Shown here in pieces: positions 18,832 to 27,476 of a stretch of 64,000 nucleotides of DNA; the stretch's first letter is position 1; the number at the start of each line of letters is the position of its first letter. Under the pieces are notes generated by a model. The model worked only from the letters and a program-made list of their open reading frames with translations, made no database searches and was not told the DNA's origin. The translations under genes were made by a program, and so were the position numbers. The stretch is from an uncultured SAR86 cluster bacterium (GTDB taxonomy: Bacteria; Pseudomonadota; Gammaproteobacteria; Magnimaribacterales; D2472), in NCBI GenBank assembly GCA_902601475.1, contig CACKNK010000003.1, forward strand, positions 1 to 64,000, given 5' to 3'.

Positions 18832-20379
18832 TTATATTTCAATTTCAATAAGTGATGGGCCTGAATCATTAACAGATTTACTAAATACGTCTTTAAACTC
18901 TTTTACGGTTTTTGGTTTATAACCCTGTACACCCATTGATTCACCAAGATTAACCCAATCAATAGGAGGATTATCCATTGAAAACATTGAGGCTGCTCGT
19001 TCTCCAGTTTCTATAGCTTGAACTCGATCGAGTTCGATTTTTAAGATTTCGTATGATCGATTTGAAAAAATAATATTTGTTATGTTCAAATTTTCTCTTG
19101 CTTGAGTCCATAGAGCTTGGACGGTGTACATCGCCCCTCCATCCCCATGCAAAGTTATAACTGGTCGATCAGGTTTAGCAATAGATGCACCAATTGCTAG
19201 AGGCAGTCCCTGACCAATCGATCCACCAGTAAGAGCTAACCAGTCATGCGGTTTAGCTTGAAGAACATGAGGAGTAACAATAAGGCTAGAGGTTGCTGAC
19301 TCATCCGATACGATAGATTCTTCTGGCATTATGTCCGCTATAAGGGGTCCTAGAGTTATGATATCTAGATCACCCGATGTGGGAACATCAGCTATATATG
19401 GTTGAATTAATTCGTGAGCTATTTTAGGTGAGCCCGATAGCTCACTTAATAATGCTAATGCTTCATAACCATTTTCCTCAACTGAACACAATTCAAACAA
19501 TTCAGCTTCATCAGGAGATAGAAAGCTTTTTTTATCAGGATAAGCAAAAAAAGAAACTGGTGGCTTTGTACCAATAAAAACGATTGATTCAGTTCCTTGA
19601 AGGAAATCTTCAGCCATTTCTGAAAAATAAGGAACTTGTTGAACGATTGGTAATCCTGCACCTCTTCTAATACGAGAAACAAATGTATCAGTTACAAGTC
19701 TGCAGCCTGTTTTAGTTGCAATTTGTCCGGCAAATTTTAAACATTCTTCATCAAGAAATTTACCACCGAGATAAAGCATAGAATTAGGCTTCAAAAGCAG
19801 TTTATATGCAGCTTCAATTAATTTTTTATCAACTGATTTACGGTTATTTAATTCAACTTTTTTTGGTAAATCTGGCTCTATATCACTCCATGCATAGTCT
19901 GCTGGAACAATTAATGTTGCAATATTACCTGGAGCTTCATTAGCTGCTTTCCATGCATCGGTGGCACACTGAGTAATTTGTTCAGGGCTACTGACTCTTT
20001 TAACCCAATCTGATGAAGATTTAGCTAAGCCATCAAGATCGGATGTTAATGGGGCATTATGTTTAAGGTGATAAGACGCATGATCACCAACAATGTTTAT
20101 CATTGGTGAAAACGCTTTTTTGGCATTATGAATGTTAGCAAATGCATTGCCTAATCCGGGGCCAAGATGTAGAAGGTTAGCAGCTGATTTTCCTGACATT
20201 CGTGCATATCCATCAGCAGCACCACTTACCACCCCTTCAAATAAGCCTAAAATAGGTCTAACCGTAGGGTTACGATCTATTGCAGCTACTAGATGCATCT
20301 CAGAGGTACCAGGATTAGCAAAAACAACCTCTAATCCATTGTTTATAAGCGTCTTAATTAAGGCATCAGAAGCATTCAT
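18832..20379 (-). CDS. thiamine-diphosphate-dependent enzyme (acetolactate synthase/benzoylformate decarboxylase-like)
   Basis: A 515-residue ThDP enzyme. The N-terminal Pyr domain has NPGTSEMHLVAAI with the cofactor-activating Glu. The C-terminal PP domain has the ThDP/Mg signature from GDGGAMYTVQALWTQ to IIFSNRSYEIL (GDG to N). The order and length match IlvB-like and MdlC-like proteins annotated loosely as acetolactate synthase, but no small regulatory subunit follows. The neighbouring acyl-CoA synthetase hints at a 2-oxo or 2-hydroxy acid substrate linked to acyl-CoA metabolism; this is inference. Confidence 0.8.
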   Translation of the reverse strand: MNASDALIKTLINNGLEVVFANPGTSEMHLVAAIDRNPTVRPILGLFEGVVSGAADGYARMSGKSAANLLHLGPGLGNAFANIHNAKKAFSPMINIVGDHASYHLKHNAPLTSDLDGLAKSSSDWVKRVSSPEQITQCATDAWKAANEAPGNIATLIVPADYAWSDIEPDLPKKVELNNRKSVDKKLIEAAYKLLLKPNSMLYLGGKFLDEECLKFAGQIATKTGCRLVTDTFVSRIRRGAGLPIVQQVPYFSEMAEDFLQGTESIVFIGTKPPVSFFAYPDKKSFLSPDEAELFELCSVEENGYEALALLSELSGSPKIAHELIQPYIADVPTSGDLDIITLGPLIADIMPEESIVSDESATSSLIVTPHVLQAKPHDWLALTGGSIGQGLPLAIGASIAKPDRPVITLHGDGGAMYTVQALWTQARENLNITNIIFSNRSYEILKIELDRVQAIETGERAASMFSMDNPPIDWVNLGESMGVQGYKPKTVKEFKDVFSKSVNDSGPSLIEIEI

Positions 20380-20432
20380 AGTTATATTTTAAACATTTAT
20401 GTATTTTTAAAAATAAGAAATCAAATTATTAA

Positions 20433-20675
20433 TCACTTATATTTCTTATTCTTGTAATAACCATTAAAAGCTATATAAGTTTGAATTAAATTAGCAATTA
20501 CAAAAGCAAATAAATCTACAAATATAAATATTAAAGCACCAGAAAATCTTGATAGACCCGTTAATATATAGCCGTTTAATCTTGTTTCATGGTTAACTGA
20601 ACTCACCAGGTATAAACTCAAGATACTTAGAATCAATATCACCCACTGTCCGTATAATAAAAAATTTTCAATCAT
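20433..20675 (-). CDS. small membrane protein of unknown function
   Basis: An 80-residue protein with two hydrophobic segments (LYGQWVILILSILSLYLVSS and GALIFIFVDLFAFVIANLIQ) and a basic tail (YYKNKKYK). It belongs to no family I can name. It lies 53 bp upstream of the ThDP-enzyme gene on the same strand. Coding status is supported by clean membrane segmentation and its position on the strand of its neighbours. Confidence 0.55.
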   Translation of the reverse strand: MIENFLLYGQWVILILSILSLYLVSSVNHETRLNGYILTGLSRFSGALIFIFVDLFAFVIANLIQTYIAFNGYYKNKKYK

Positions 20676-20798
20676 TTAATGTACCTCATATTGGAAATGA
20701 CGAACTTTAAATTAATACGATTGAAAAATCTAAATATTTAAATTTTTACTATTAAGTAAATTTAGTTATTATTTCTATACATATACATAGGAGAAATT

Positions 20799-21200
20799 AT
20801 GGAAAGTGAAATATGGATGAGTTTCCAAACATCAAGAGGTGCTAATGCAACGTTGTTTTTGGGTGTTGTAATAGCTGTATGGGTAGCTGCTAGGTTTGCT
20901 AGTGTATCAATGGATAAAGGTGCAAATACTGTTGGCAAGGTAATTGTTTCATTGTTTGCCTTATCGGTTTTTGCAGCTGGTTGGAATATGTTTACTTATA
21001 TTGGTAATCAATTTGTTGGTCACGCTGTAGCATTTCAGGGACTAAAAAATTCTGGTGTTGAAATTTCACCATTAGCGCAAGGATTTATTGATACATACGG
21101 TACCGAAGCATTAACAATGCCCAATATGATTGGAGCTGCATTCTTGATAGCTGGATTATTAATAGCGGTTCTTCCAATGTGGGTTAAGACAACTGACTAG
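20799..21200 (+). CDS. small three-TM membrane protein, first of a tandem paralogous pair
   Basis: Unknown function. The 133 residues begin MESEIW and hold three membrane segments (about 15-36, 45-68 and 108-128). It is clearly homologous along its full length to the next gene; shared blocks include VWVAARF.SV, GK.I.SLFAL.VFA, GHA.AF, GVE.SP and GTEA. A strong ribosome-binding site (AGGAGA) precedes the ATG and an intrinsic terminator follows, so it appears to be its own transcription unit. There is no cysteine or obvious metal-binding cluster. Confidence 0.7.
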   Translation: MESEIWMSFQTSRGANATLFLGVVIAVWVAARFASVSMDKGANTVGKVIVSLFALSVFAAGWNMFTYIGNQFVGHAVAFQGLKNSGVEISPLAQGFIDTYGTEALTMPNMIGAAFLIAGLLIAVLPMWVKTTD

Positions 21201-21213
21201 TTAATACAAATGC

Positions 21214-21255
21214 TTAATAAAGAGCCTTTTAAGTTGAGGCTCTTTATTAATTTTT
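21214..21255 (+). terminator. intrinsic terminator after the first paralogue
   Basis: TTAATAAAGAGCC (21214-21226) pairs perfectly over 13 bp with GGCTCTTTATTAA (21238-21250), with an 11-nt loop and a T-run after it. It separates the two tandem paralogues. Confidence 0.85.
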
Positions 21256-21280
21256 ACTTATAGGTAAGAATCTGTATGAT
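21253..21280 (+). promoter_or_regulatory. possible sigma70 promoter for the second paralogue
   Basis: TTTACT and TATGAT are 16 bp apart, just after the upstream terminator and 26 bp before the ATG. Because a terminator precedes it, the second gene needs its own promoter, which supports a modest motif match. Confidence 0.4.
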
Positions 21281-21305
21281 AATTAATTATTTATAGGAGG
21301 AGAAT

Positions 21306-21704
21306 ATGGAATCAGAAATCTGGTCAACCCTTCATACTGCAAGAATTGCAAATGCTGGGTTCTTTATATTTACAATGTTTTCTATTTGGGTTGCTGCAAG
21401 GTTTTCTTCAGTAGCGGCTGAAAAAGGTCTCAATATGGTAGGTAAAATTATTTGCTCATTATTTGCATTAGGTGTTTTTGCAGGTAACTTTACTATTGGA
21501 GGTACAATCATGAACTCTTATACAGGTCATGCAAAAGCATTTGCTATGTTGCAAGAAACTGGTGTTGAGTTATCACCTATGGCTATTGATTTTATTGCTT
21601 ATTTTGGAACGGAAGCCTCTGGACCTAACCCAATTATGTTGCTAGTTGGTGTTTGCGGTTTATTAATTGCTCTAGCGCCACTTTGGTTTAATCCAAATAA
21701 CTAG
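21306..21704 (+). CDS. small three-TM membrane protein, second of a tandem paralogous pair
   Basis: Unknown function. The 132-residue protein shares the MESEIW start, membrane topology and most conserved positions with the preceding gene; I estimate somewhat under half identical by eye. The TM2-TM3 loop again has GHAKAF, TGVELSP and FGTEA. A near-perfect GGAGGAG ribosome-binding site precedes the ATG by a few bases. A terminator follows. The pair looks like an old tandem duplication kept under separate control. Confidence 0.7.
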   Translation: MESEIWSTLHTARIANAGFFIFTMFSIWVAARFSSVAAEKGLNMVGKIICSLFALGVFAGNFTIGGTIMNSYTGHAKAFAMLQETGVELSPMAIDFIAYFGTEASGPNPIMLLVGVCGLLIALAPLWFNPNN

Positions 21705-21720
21705 AAACTAGTTTTTATAA

Positions 21721-21748
21721 AAAGAGCCTGCTATGCAGGCTTTTTTTA
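21721..21748. terminator. bidirectional intrinsic terminator between convergent genes
   Basis: AGCCTGC and GCAGGCT form a 7-bp stem with a 3-nt loop, flanked by A-rich sequence on the left and seven T on the right. It can terminate the second paralogue on the plus strand and the oxidoreductase gene on the minus strand, whose stop lies inside the T-run side. Confidence 0.85.
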
Positions 21749-22618
21749 TTTTAAAAGCTTAATGAGCGATGAAGTGTCATAGTTCCCATATCCGTCATCA
21801 GATAGTTTCTTATATCTATTAAGAACGTCTTTAGTTACTTTTAGGTTTAGATCTAAAGATTTAGCCTCTAATAGTGCAATCTTTAAATCCTTGATCATTA
21901 AATCAACTGCGAATCCAAAATTAAATTTGTTGTTCAGCATAGTTTCTGCTCTGTTTTCCATTTGCCATGAGTGCGCTGCACCATGAGAAATTGCATCTAA
22001 AACTTTATCCATATTTAATTTTTGTTGACTGCCAAATGAGAGTGCCTCTGATAGCCCTTGCAGTAGACCAGCAATACAGATCTGATTTATCATTTTAGTA
22101 AGCTGACCATGACCGTTTGGACCAACGTGAACTATATTGTTTGCAAATGTTTTTATAAGTTTGCGGACAATACGAATATTTTTATTGCCACCACCTATCA
22201 TAACTGAGAGAGCTCCATTAATTGCTCCGACCTCGCCTCCAGAAATTGGAGCATCAAAAAAAGTAATTTTCTTTGAAGCAATTTGATTATCTGAAATAAT
22301 CCGATTTACCAGCTTTAAAGAGGTTGTTGAGTGATCAACTATAAAGGCACCAACTTTTATCGATTCAATCAGTTTTGAATTAAATAAAATGTCCAATATT
22401 GCATCATCATCTTTTAAACAAAGAAAGACACCATCATAAGAATAACTTAGATCATTAAGTGATTGTATGACCAGACCTTTATGAGTCTTAGTCCATCTTT
22501 TTGCTTTCACTTGAGACCTATTAAAAACATGAATTTCATGCTTTGATCGCGTAAGGTGGCCTGCCATATGAAAGCCCATGGTGCCAAGACCAATAAAAAG
22601 ATACTTCTTGTTACTCAA
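21746..22618 (-). CDS. beta-hydroxyacid dehydrogenase family (3-hydroxyisobutyrate dehydrogenase-like)
   Basis: An NAD(P)-dependent oxidoreductase of the HIBADH/tartronate semialdehyde reductase family. FIGLGTMGFHMAGHL is the Rossmann dinucleotide motif, DAPISGGEVGA the substrate-binding block, and GHGQLTKMINQ carries the catalytic Lys. The 290 residues are the usual length. The start directly abuts the peroxiredoxin stop on the same strand, so the two are probably co-transcribed. Which hydroxyacid it uses cannot be told from these motifs. Confidence 0.85.
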   Translation of the reverse strand: MSNKKYLFIGLGTMGFHMAGHLTRSKHEIHVFNRSQVKAKRWTKTHKGLVIQSLNDLSYSYDGVFLCLKDDDAILDILFNSKLIESIKVGAFIVDHSTTSLKLVNRIISDNQIASKKITFFDAPISGGEVGAINGALSVMIGGGNKNIRIVRKLIKTFANNIVHVGPNGHGQLTKMINQICIAGLLQGLSEALSFGSQQKLNMDKVLDAISHGAAHSWQMENRAETMLNNKFNFGFAVDLMIKDLKIALLEAKSLDLNLKVTKDVLNRYKKLSDDGYGNYDTSSLIKLLK

Positions 22619-23092
22619 TTAGATTAATTGAAGAATTGATTCAGCTGATGATTTATCTAGCCCTGGACCATCTTCAGTATTAATTGTTGTAATTTCGCCG
22701 TTTTGGATAATCATTGCAAACCTTTGGCATCTTTTACCCAAGGAGAATGCACTTCCATCCATTACTAAATCTAATGCAAGTGCAAGCTGACCGTTACCAT
22801 CTGCAATCATAGTGATATCTTTTGAATTAGAATTCTCTTCCCATGCCTTCATTACAAATGGATCATTCACTGACATAAATATTACTGAGTAACCTTTTTG
22901 AGTAAATTCATCTATATTTTTTATATAACCAGGAAGATGTTGTGCATGGCATGTTGGTGTAAAAGCACCTGGAACACCAACAAGAATAACATTCTTATCT
23001 TTAACTAATTCTTCTGTAGATGTTTGAGATATATCTCCGTTTAAAACAATTGAAACATCCAGTACTGGAAAAGCATCACTAATTTTTGCCAT
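22619..23092 (-). CDS. peroxiredoxin (Prx5-type)
   Basis: Reduces peroxides with a peroxidatic Cys in VPGAFTPTCHAQHLPGY, preceded by the Prx fold and followed by FMSVNDPFVMKAW. A second Cys occurs in LGKRCQRFAMI. I chose the ATG at 23092 (MAKISDAF) rather than the track's upstream ATG because AAGGGG lies 7 nt before it; this gives about 157 residues. It is divergent from the histidine operon. The electron donor is probably glutaredoxin or thioredoxin. Confidence 0.9.
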   Translation of the reverse strand: MAKISDAFPVLDVSIVLNGDISQTSTEELVKDKNVILVGVPGAFTPTCHAQHLPGYIKNIDEFTQKGYSVIFMSVNDPFVMKAWEENSNSKDITMIADGNGQLALALDLVMDGSAFSLGKRCQRFAMIIQNGEITTINTEDGPGLDKSSAESILQLI

Positions 23093-23162
23093 ATTTTTAC
23101 CCCTTAAAGACATGATATTAACCTATAAATCAACTGATTTCATAAATTTTATTATGTTCTAT

Positions 23163-23182
23163 TGTTTTAGCATGCTAAAACA
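23163..23182. promoter_or_regulatory. perfect 20-bp palindrome, candidate operator for the his-operon regulator
   Basis: TGTTTTAGCATGCTAAAACA is exactly its own reverse complement and ends 15 bp before the start of the TrpR/YerC-type gene that opens the his operon. Its symmetry and position fit an operator bound by a dimeric helix-turn-helix protein, plausibly the product of the next gene. As RNA it would form a short hairpin near the ribosome-binding site. Confidence 0.55.
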
Positions 23183-23197
23183 GATATATTACGCGGC

Positions 23198-23464
23198 ATG
23201 AAATTAACAAAAGCAATAAATAAACTTGAAAATGAGAAAGAAATTGAGAAGTTTCTAAAAGATCTTTGTACTCCATCTGAGCTAAATGCATTTGAAGAAA
23301 GATGGGAGGTTGCCAAGTTACTTTATAAAAAAGATATGTCGTATAGGGATATTGCTAAAACCTTGAAGACCTCAACTGCTACGGTTACTCGGGTTGCACG
23401 ATTTTTATTCAATGAAACAAACAAAGGCTATCAGATAGCCTTAAGGAAATTAATTAATGACTAA
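23198..23464 (+). CDS. TrpR/YerC-family transcriptional regulator at the head of the his operon
   Basis: The 88-residue protein matches the YerC/YecD branch of TrpR-like regulators: FLKDLCTPSELNAFEERWEV followed by the helix-turn-helix segment MSYRDIAKTLKTSTATVTRV. Relatives in other bacteria sit near trp or his genes. It overlaps hisG by 8 bp and is transcribed with the operon, so it is likely the local regulator of histidine synthesis. Its ligand is unknown. Confidence 0.85.
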   Translation: MKLTKAINKLENEKEIEKFLKDLCTPSELNAFEERWEVAKLLYKKDMSYRDIAKTLKTSTATVTRVARFLFNETNKGYQIALRKLIND

Positions 23465-24323
23465 GCGACTAACTATAGCCATTCAAAAAAAAGGCAGGCT
23501 TAATCAAGACAGTGTTGATTTAATAACCAAAAGTGGGATTTCATTTTCTACAAACGGCGAGAGACTGCTAGCAAAATCATCAAACTTTGATATAGATATA
23601 TTGTTAGTTCGTGATGACGATATTCCATCATTGGTTGAGAAAAAGGTAGCTGATCTTGGTATTGTTGGGGAAAACGTACTGCTGGAATATAAATCGGTAA
23701 GAAAATCCAGTAAAACAGTTAATGTTTTAGATCTTGGTTTTTCTAAATGCAAGTTAGCTTTTGCTAAGCCTGAAGGCAAAAAAATAAAATCATTAAATAA
23801 TAAAAAAATAGCTACTTCATATCCTGGATTAGTAAAAAAATATTTAAAAGAAAATTCATTGAAAGCAGATGTAATTAAAATTAATGGCTCAGTTGAATTA
23901 ACCCCCTATGTTGGCATAGCAGACTGTATCTGTGATTTAGTGTCATCTGGAGCTACATTGGAGGCAAATAATCTCGTTGAATTCAAAGAATTATTAACCT
24001 CTCAGGCAGTCCTTATAGCAAACTCAACATCATCCAAACTTAAGCAAAAAAGAATTTCGCAACTCAAAGAGAGATTTAAAGGTGTTATTGATGCAAGAGA
24101 AAGTAAATATGTAATGCTGAATTGCGATCTATCAAATTCAGAAAAAATTTGTAATTTGTTACCGGGGGCTGATGCTCCAACAATTCTTCCCTTAAAAGAT
24201 AAAAATAAAGTTGCAATTCATGCCTTATGTCAAGAGCCTGTGTTTTGGGAAACCATGGAAAATTTAAAAAAGACTGGTGCTTCTTCCATCTTAGTGATGC
24301 CAGTTGAAAAGGTGTTGAATTGA
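23457..24323 (+). CDS. hisG: ATP phosphoribosyltransferase, long form
   Basis: First and committed step of histidine synthesis, joining PRPP and ATP. IAIQKKGRLNQDSVDLI opens the protein; DIPSLVEKKVADLGIVGENV and ADCICDLVSSGATLEAN (PRPP loop) are conserved. The 288 residues include the C-terminal regulatory domain (GADAPTILPL, AIHALCQEPVFWETM), so this is the long, histidine-inhibitable form that works without HisZ. It overlaps both the upstream regulator and the downstream hisD-hisB fusion. Confidence 0.96.
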   Translation: MTKRLTIAIQKKGRLNQDSVDLITKSGISFSTNGERLLAKSSNFDIDILLVRDDDIPSLVEKKVADLGIVGENVLLEYKSVRKSSKTVNVLDLGFSKCKLAFAKPEGKKIKSLNNKKIATSYPGLVKKYLKENSLKADVIKINGSVELTPYVGIADCICDLVSSGATLEANNLVEFKELLTSQAVLIANSTSSKLKQKRISQLKERFKGVIDARESKYVMLNCDLSNSEKICNLLPGADAPTILPLKDKNKVAIHALCQEPVFWETMENLKKTGASSILVMPVEKVLN

Positions 24324-26191
24324 TGAAATATATTAATACCAATGATCTCAAAGAACCTATTGATTGGAATAGAAAAATCTCCAGCAATAAAGCGCTCACT
24401 AATAAAGTTAAATCCATTGGTTTGAAAGTTAAAGAATTTGGTGACGATGGCATTAAGCAGATAAATCAAGAACTTAAAATAAAGTCTCCTAAATCATTTT
24501 TAGTTAAAAATCAGGAAATATTTAAGGCCTCAGCACTTCTTTCAGACGAAGATAAAAAATCTATTTTAGTGGCCATCACAAATATTAAATCTCACCATGA
24601 GAAACAGCTTGATCATTACAGGAAGGCTCCTCAAAAAAATATGAATGGAATTGAAATTTGGCAGGAATTTAGACCCATTAGAACAATTGGCATATATGTC
24701 CCTGGTGGCACTGCCCCACTCGTTTCTTCCTTATTAATGCAGTTGATACCTGCAACACTTGCCGGTTGTAAGAATATTAATATTTGTAATCCTCCACAGG
24801 CTAATGGAAAAATTCATCCAGCTATTCTCTGGGCTGCTAAACAAATTAATCCAAAAGTAAAAATTTATAAAATAGGTGGTGCCCAAGCTATATTTGCTAT
24901 GTCCAACGGAACAAAATCAATTCCTCAAGTTGAAAAAATATTTGGGCCAGGTAATGAATATGTAAATGAAGCAAAAAAACAAATTTCAAGCATCACTGAC
25001 ATAGACTTACCCGCTGGGCCAAGTGAAGTTATGGTTGTTGCAAATGACTATAATGATCCTGGAGTTATTGCTCTAGATCTATTGTCTCAGCTTGAGCATG
25101 GCACTAGCTCAAAAGCATACGTGCTATCAAAATCGAAAAAAATCTTAGATTTAATTAAAGATGAACTTCCGCTTGCTGTAAAAGATCTGCCAAGAAACGA
25201 AGTCTTATCTAAGTCTATAAAAAATGTTTTACTCATTAAAACAAGATCTATTAAAGAACAAATTAAACTCATTAATGATTGTGCTCCAGAGCATTTAATT
25301 TTGTTGGATAATAATTTTTCATCATATATTCCAGAAGTTTTAAATGCGGGGAGTATATTCTGCGGCCCATTAACGCCTGTATCATTTGGCGATTATGCTT
25401 CTGGAACAAATCATGTTTTACCAACAAATGGCATGGCAAAAACAAGATCTGGTCTAGGATTGATTGATTTTGGAAAAGTTATTTCATTTCAATATGCAAA
25501 TCAAGAAGGATTTAATTCACTTGCTCCAGTTGTTACTAGTATGGCTAACTTGGAAGGGCTAACCGCTCATGCAGAAACAGTAACAGTAAGAAAAAATCAA
25601 TCACAATTAGCTAATAGAGAGTCGTTTGTGATTAGAAGATCCAAAGAAACCGAAATACTTATTAATTTAAATCTTGATGGAAACGGGCTTTATTCAATCG
25701 GTACAGGAATAAATTTTCTTGATCATATGCTTGAACAACTTTCAAAACATTCTGGTATTAACCTTAGCGTTAAGTGCATTGGAGATACTCATATTGATGA
25801 ACATCATACAATTGAAGATATTGCTATAGCCTTAGGATCATCGATTAATGAAGCTCTAGGTGATCGAAAAAATATTAATCGATACTCAAGTAACTTTTCT
25901 GTTGTGATGGATGAATGCCAATCAGATTGTCTTATAGATTTATCATCAAGATCTTATTTAAAGTATCAAACCTCAAAATTAAGGGAGTTTGTTGGAGACT
26001 TACCTACTGAAATGGTTGAACACTTTTTTAAATCTTTGGTTGAAAATGCAAAATTTACATGTCATCTAAAAACTAAAGGCGAAAATACACATCATATTGT
26101 TGAATCATCATTTAAATCTTTTGCAAAAGCTTTTGGTGAAGCGATTAAATTAAATAGTTCTGGTTCATCTTCTACAAAAGGATTCTTATAG
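24320..26191 (+). CDS. hisDB: HisD-HisB fusion: histidinol dehydrogenase and imidazoleglycerol-phosphate dehydratase
   Basis: One 623-residue reading frame encodes two enzymes. Residues 1-425 are histidinol dehydrogenase: FGPGNEYVNEAK, LPAGPSEV, zinc ligands matching Q257, H260, D358 and H417, and the catalytic Glu-His pair in CAPEHL (324-325). From about 432 (NRESFVIRRSKETEI) runs a full imidazoleglycerol-phosphate dehydratase with FLDHM, DEHHTIED and THHIVES metal motifs. hisC, normally between hisD and hisB, is absent, and there is no HAD phosphatase domain. The junction linker is only a few residues. HisD acts last and HisB at step six, so direct channelling is not obvious. Confidence 0.93.
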   Translation: MMKYINTNDLKEPIDWNRKISSNKALTNKVKSIGLKVKEFGDDGIKQINQELKIKSPKSFLVKNQEIFKASALLSDEDKKSILVAITNIKSHHEKQLDHYRKAPQKNMNGIEIWQEFRPIRTIGIYVPGGTAPLVSSLLMQLIPATLAGCKNINICNPPQANGKIHPAILWAAKQINPKVKIYKIGGAQAIFAMSNGTKSIPQVEKIFGPGNEYVNEAKKQISSITDIDLPAGPSEVMVVANDYNDPGVIALDLLSQLEHGTSSKAYVLSKSKKILDLIKDELPLAVKDLPRNEVLSKSIKNVLLIKTRSIKEQIKLINDCAPEHLILLDNNFSSYIPEVLNAGSIFCGPLTPVSFGDYASGTNHVLPTNGMAKTRSGLGLIDFGKVISFQYANQEGFNSLAPVVTSMANLEGLTAHAETVTVRKNQSQLANRESFVIRRSKETEILINLNLDGNGLYSIGTGINFLDHMLEQLSKHSGINLSVKCIGDTHIDEHHTIEDIAIALGSSINEALGDRKNINRYSSNFSVVMDECQSDCLIDLSSRSYLKYQTSKLREFVGDLPTEMVEHFFKSLVENAKFTCHLKTKGENTHHIVESSFKSFAKAFGEAIKLNSSGSSSTKGFL

Positions 26192-26763
26192 TGATCGGTG
26201 TTGTTGATTATGGTGGAGCCAATCACGCTTCTGTTGTTAATGCAGTGGATAATTTAGGTTTTGATTATTTCATTAGTGATAATAAAAAATCACTTGATGA
26301 TGCTGAGAAAATTATATTACCTGGAGTAGGCGCTGCTCCAAACGTTATGCAGCAGCTCCAAAACAAAGGCTTAGACACATATCTAAAACTTTCAGAAAAG
26401 CCAATACTTGGCATTTGTATTGGCATGCAAATCATGTATGAAACATCAAGCGAAGGAAATACAGATGGTTTATCTATATTTGATGGGAAAGTAAAAAAAT
26501 TTGTACCTCGAACCAATAAACCTGTTCCCCACATGGGGTGGAATGAAGTTCGATTTGATAAGACTTATTCTGATTTAAATGGATATTACTATTTTGCAAA
26601 TAGCTATTATGCAGATGTTAGCGAACAAACAACTGCGATTAGCAGCTACGGAGATAAATTTTCTGCAATGACATCGATCAAAAACTTTACTGGCGTTCAG
26701 TTCCATCCTGAAAAATCAGGATCTCTTGGATATCAATTCTTACAGAGATTTTTAAGCTCATGA
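26191..26763 (+). CDS. hisH: imidazole glycerol phosphate synthase, glutaminase subunit
   Basis: Supplies ammonia from glutamine to HisF. The class I glutaminase nucleophile is in ILGICIGMQIMYE, with the His-Glu pair in GVQFHPEKSG. PGVGAAPNVMQ is the oxyanion region. The 190 residues match the family. The start is a GTG overlapping the preceding TAG by one base; the C-terminus overlaps hisA by 4 bp. Confidence 0.95.
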   Translation: MIGVVDYGGANHASVVNAVDNLGFDYFISDNKKSLDDAEKIILPGVGAAPNVMQQLQNKGLDTYLKLSEKPILGICIGMQIMYETSSEGNTDGLSIFDGKVKKFVPRTNKPVPHMGWNEVRFDKTYSDLNGYYYFANSYYADVSEQTTAISSYGDKFSAMTSIKNFTGVQFHPEKSGSLGYQFLQRFLSS

Positions 26764-27476
26764 AATGTTTACCTGCTATAGACATACTTGATGGAAAATG
26801 CGTAAGACTAACCAAAGGAGATTTTGATAAATCTATAATTTATAATGAATCACCTTTGGATCAGGCAAAGATTTTTGAAGATGCTGGATTCAAAGAAATC
26901 CACATTGTTGATTTAAATGGGGCAAAATCTGGCAATCCTTTAAATCTCCCTATTATCTCTAAAATTGCATCTAATACTGATCTTAAAATCCAGTTGGGGG
27001 GTGGCATTCGGTCCGTTGATTCAATAACAGAAATTTTTGATCTAGGGATCAATAAAATTATTCTAGGGACTTCAATACTTAATAAAGATTTTGCAAGAGA
27101 AGTCATGCAAAGATTTGATCTAAATAAAATCGTATTTGGACTAGATGTTGAATTAAAAAATAATATTTTTTGCCTAGCGTCTCATGGATGGAATGAGGTT
27201 TCAGATATAGATATTTTTGATTTCGTTGATGAGATTAATCCCATTCATGTGCTGGTTACAGATATCTCAAAAGATGGAATGATGACCGGTCCAAATTATG
27301 ACTTATATTCGTTTTTAAAAAGTAAATTTCCCCATCTTAAAATTATTGCATCAGGTGGAATAAGGGATATTAATGATATTCAAAAGTTAATATCTATAAA
27401 GATTGAAAATGCTGTTATTGGTAAGGCAATCTATGAAGAAAAAATCAAATTGATGGAATTATTAAATGTTAACTAA
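26760..27476 (+). CDS. hisA: ProFAR isomerase HisA
   Basis: Isomerises the aminoaldose ProFAR to [22 protein letters not shown] gives the first catalytic Asp; LQLGGGIRS and [12 protein letters not shown] are the two phosphate-binding loops of this beta/alpha barrel. The second catalytic Asp is in [14 protein letters not shown]. Length 238 is typical. It overlaps hisH by 4 bp and hisF by 11 bp. Confidence 0.96.
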   Translation: MKCLPAIDILDGKCVRLTKGDFDKSIIYNESPLDQAKIFEDAGFKEIHIVDLNGAKSGNPLNLPIISKIASNTDLKIQLGGGIRSVDSITEIFDLGINKIILGTSILNKDFAREVMQRFDLNKIVFGLDVELKNNIFCLASHGWNEVSDIDIFDFVDEINPIHVLVTDISKDGMMTGPNYDLYSFLKSKFPHLKIIASGGIRDINDIQKLISIKIENAVIGKAIYEEKIKLMELLNVN

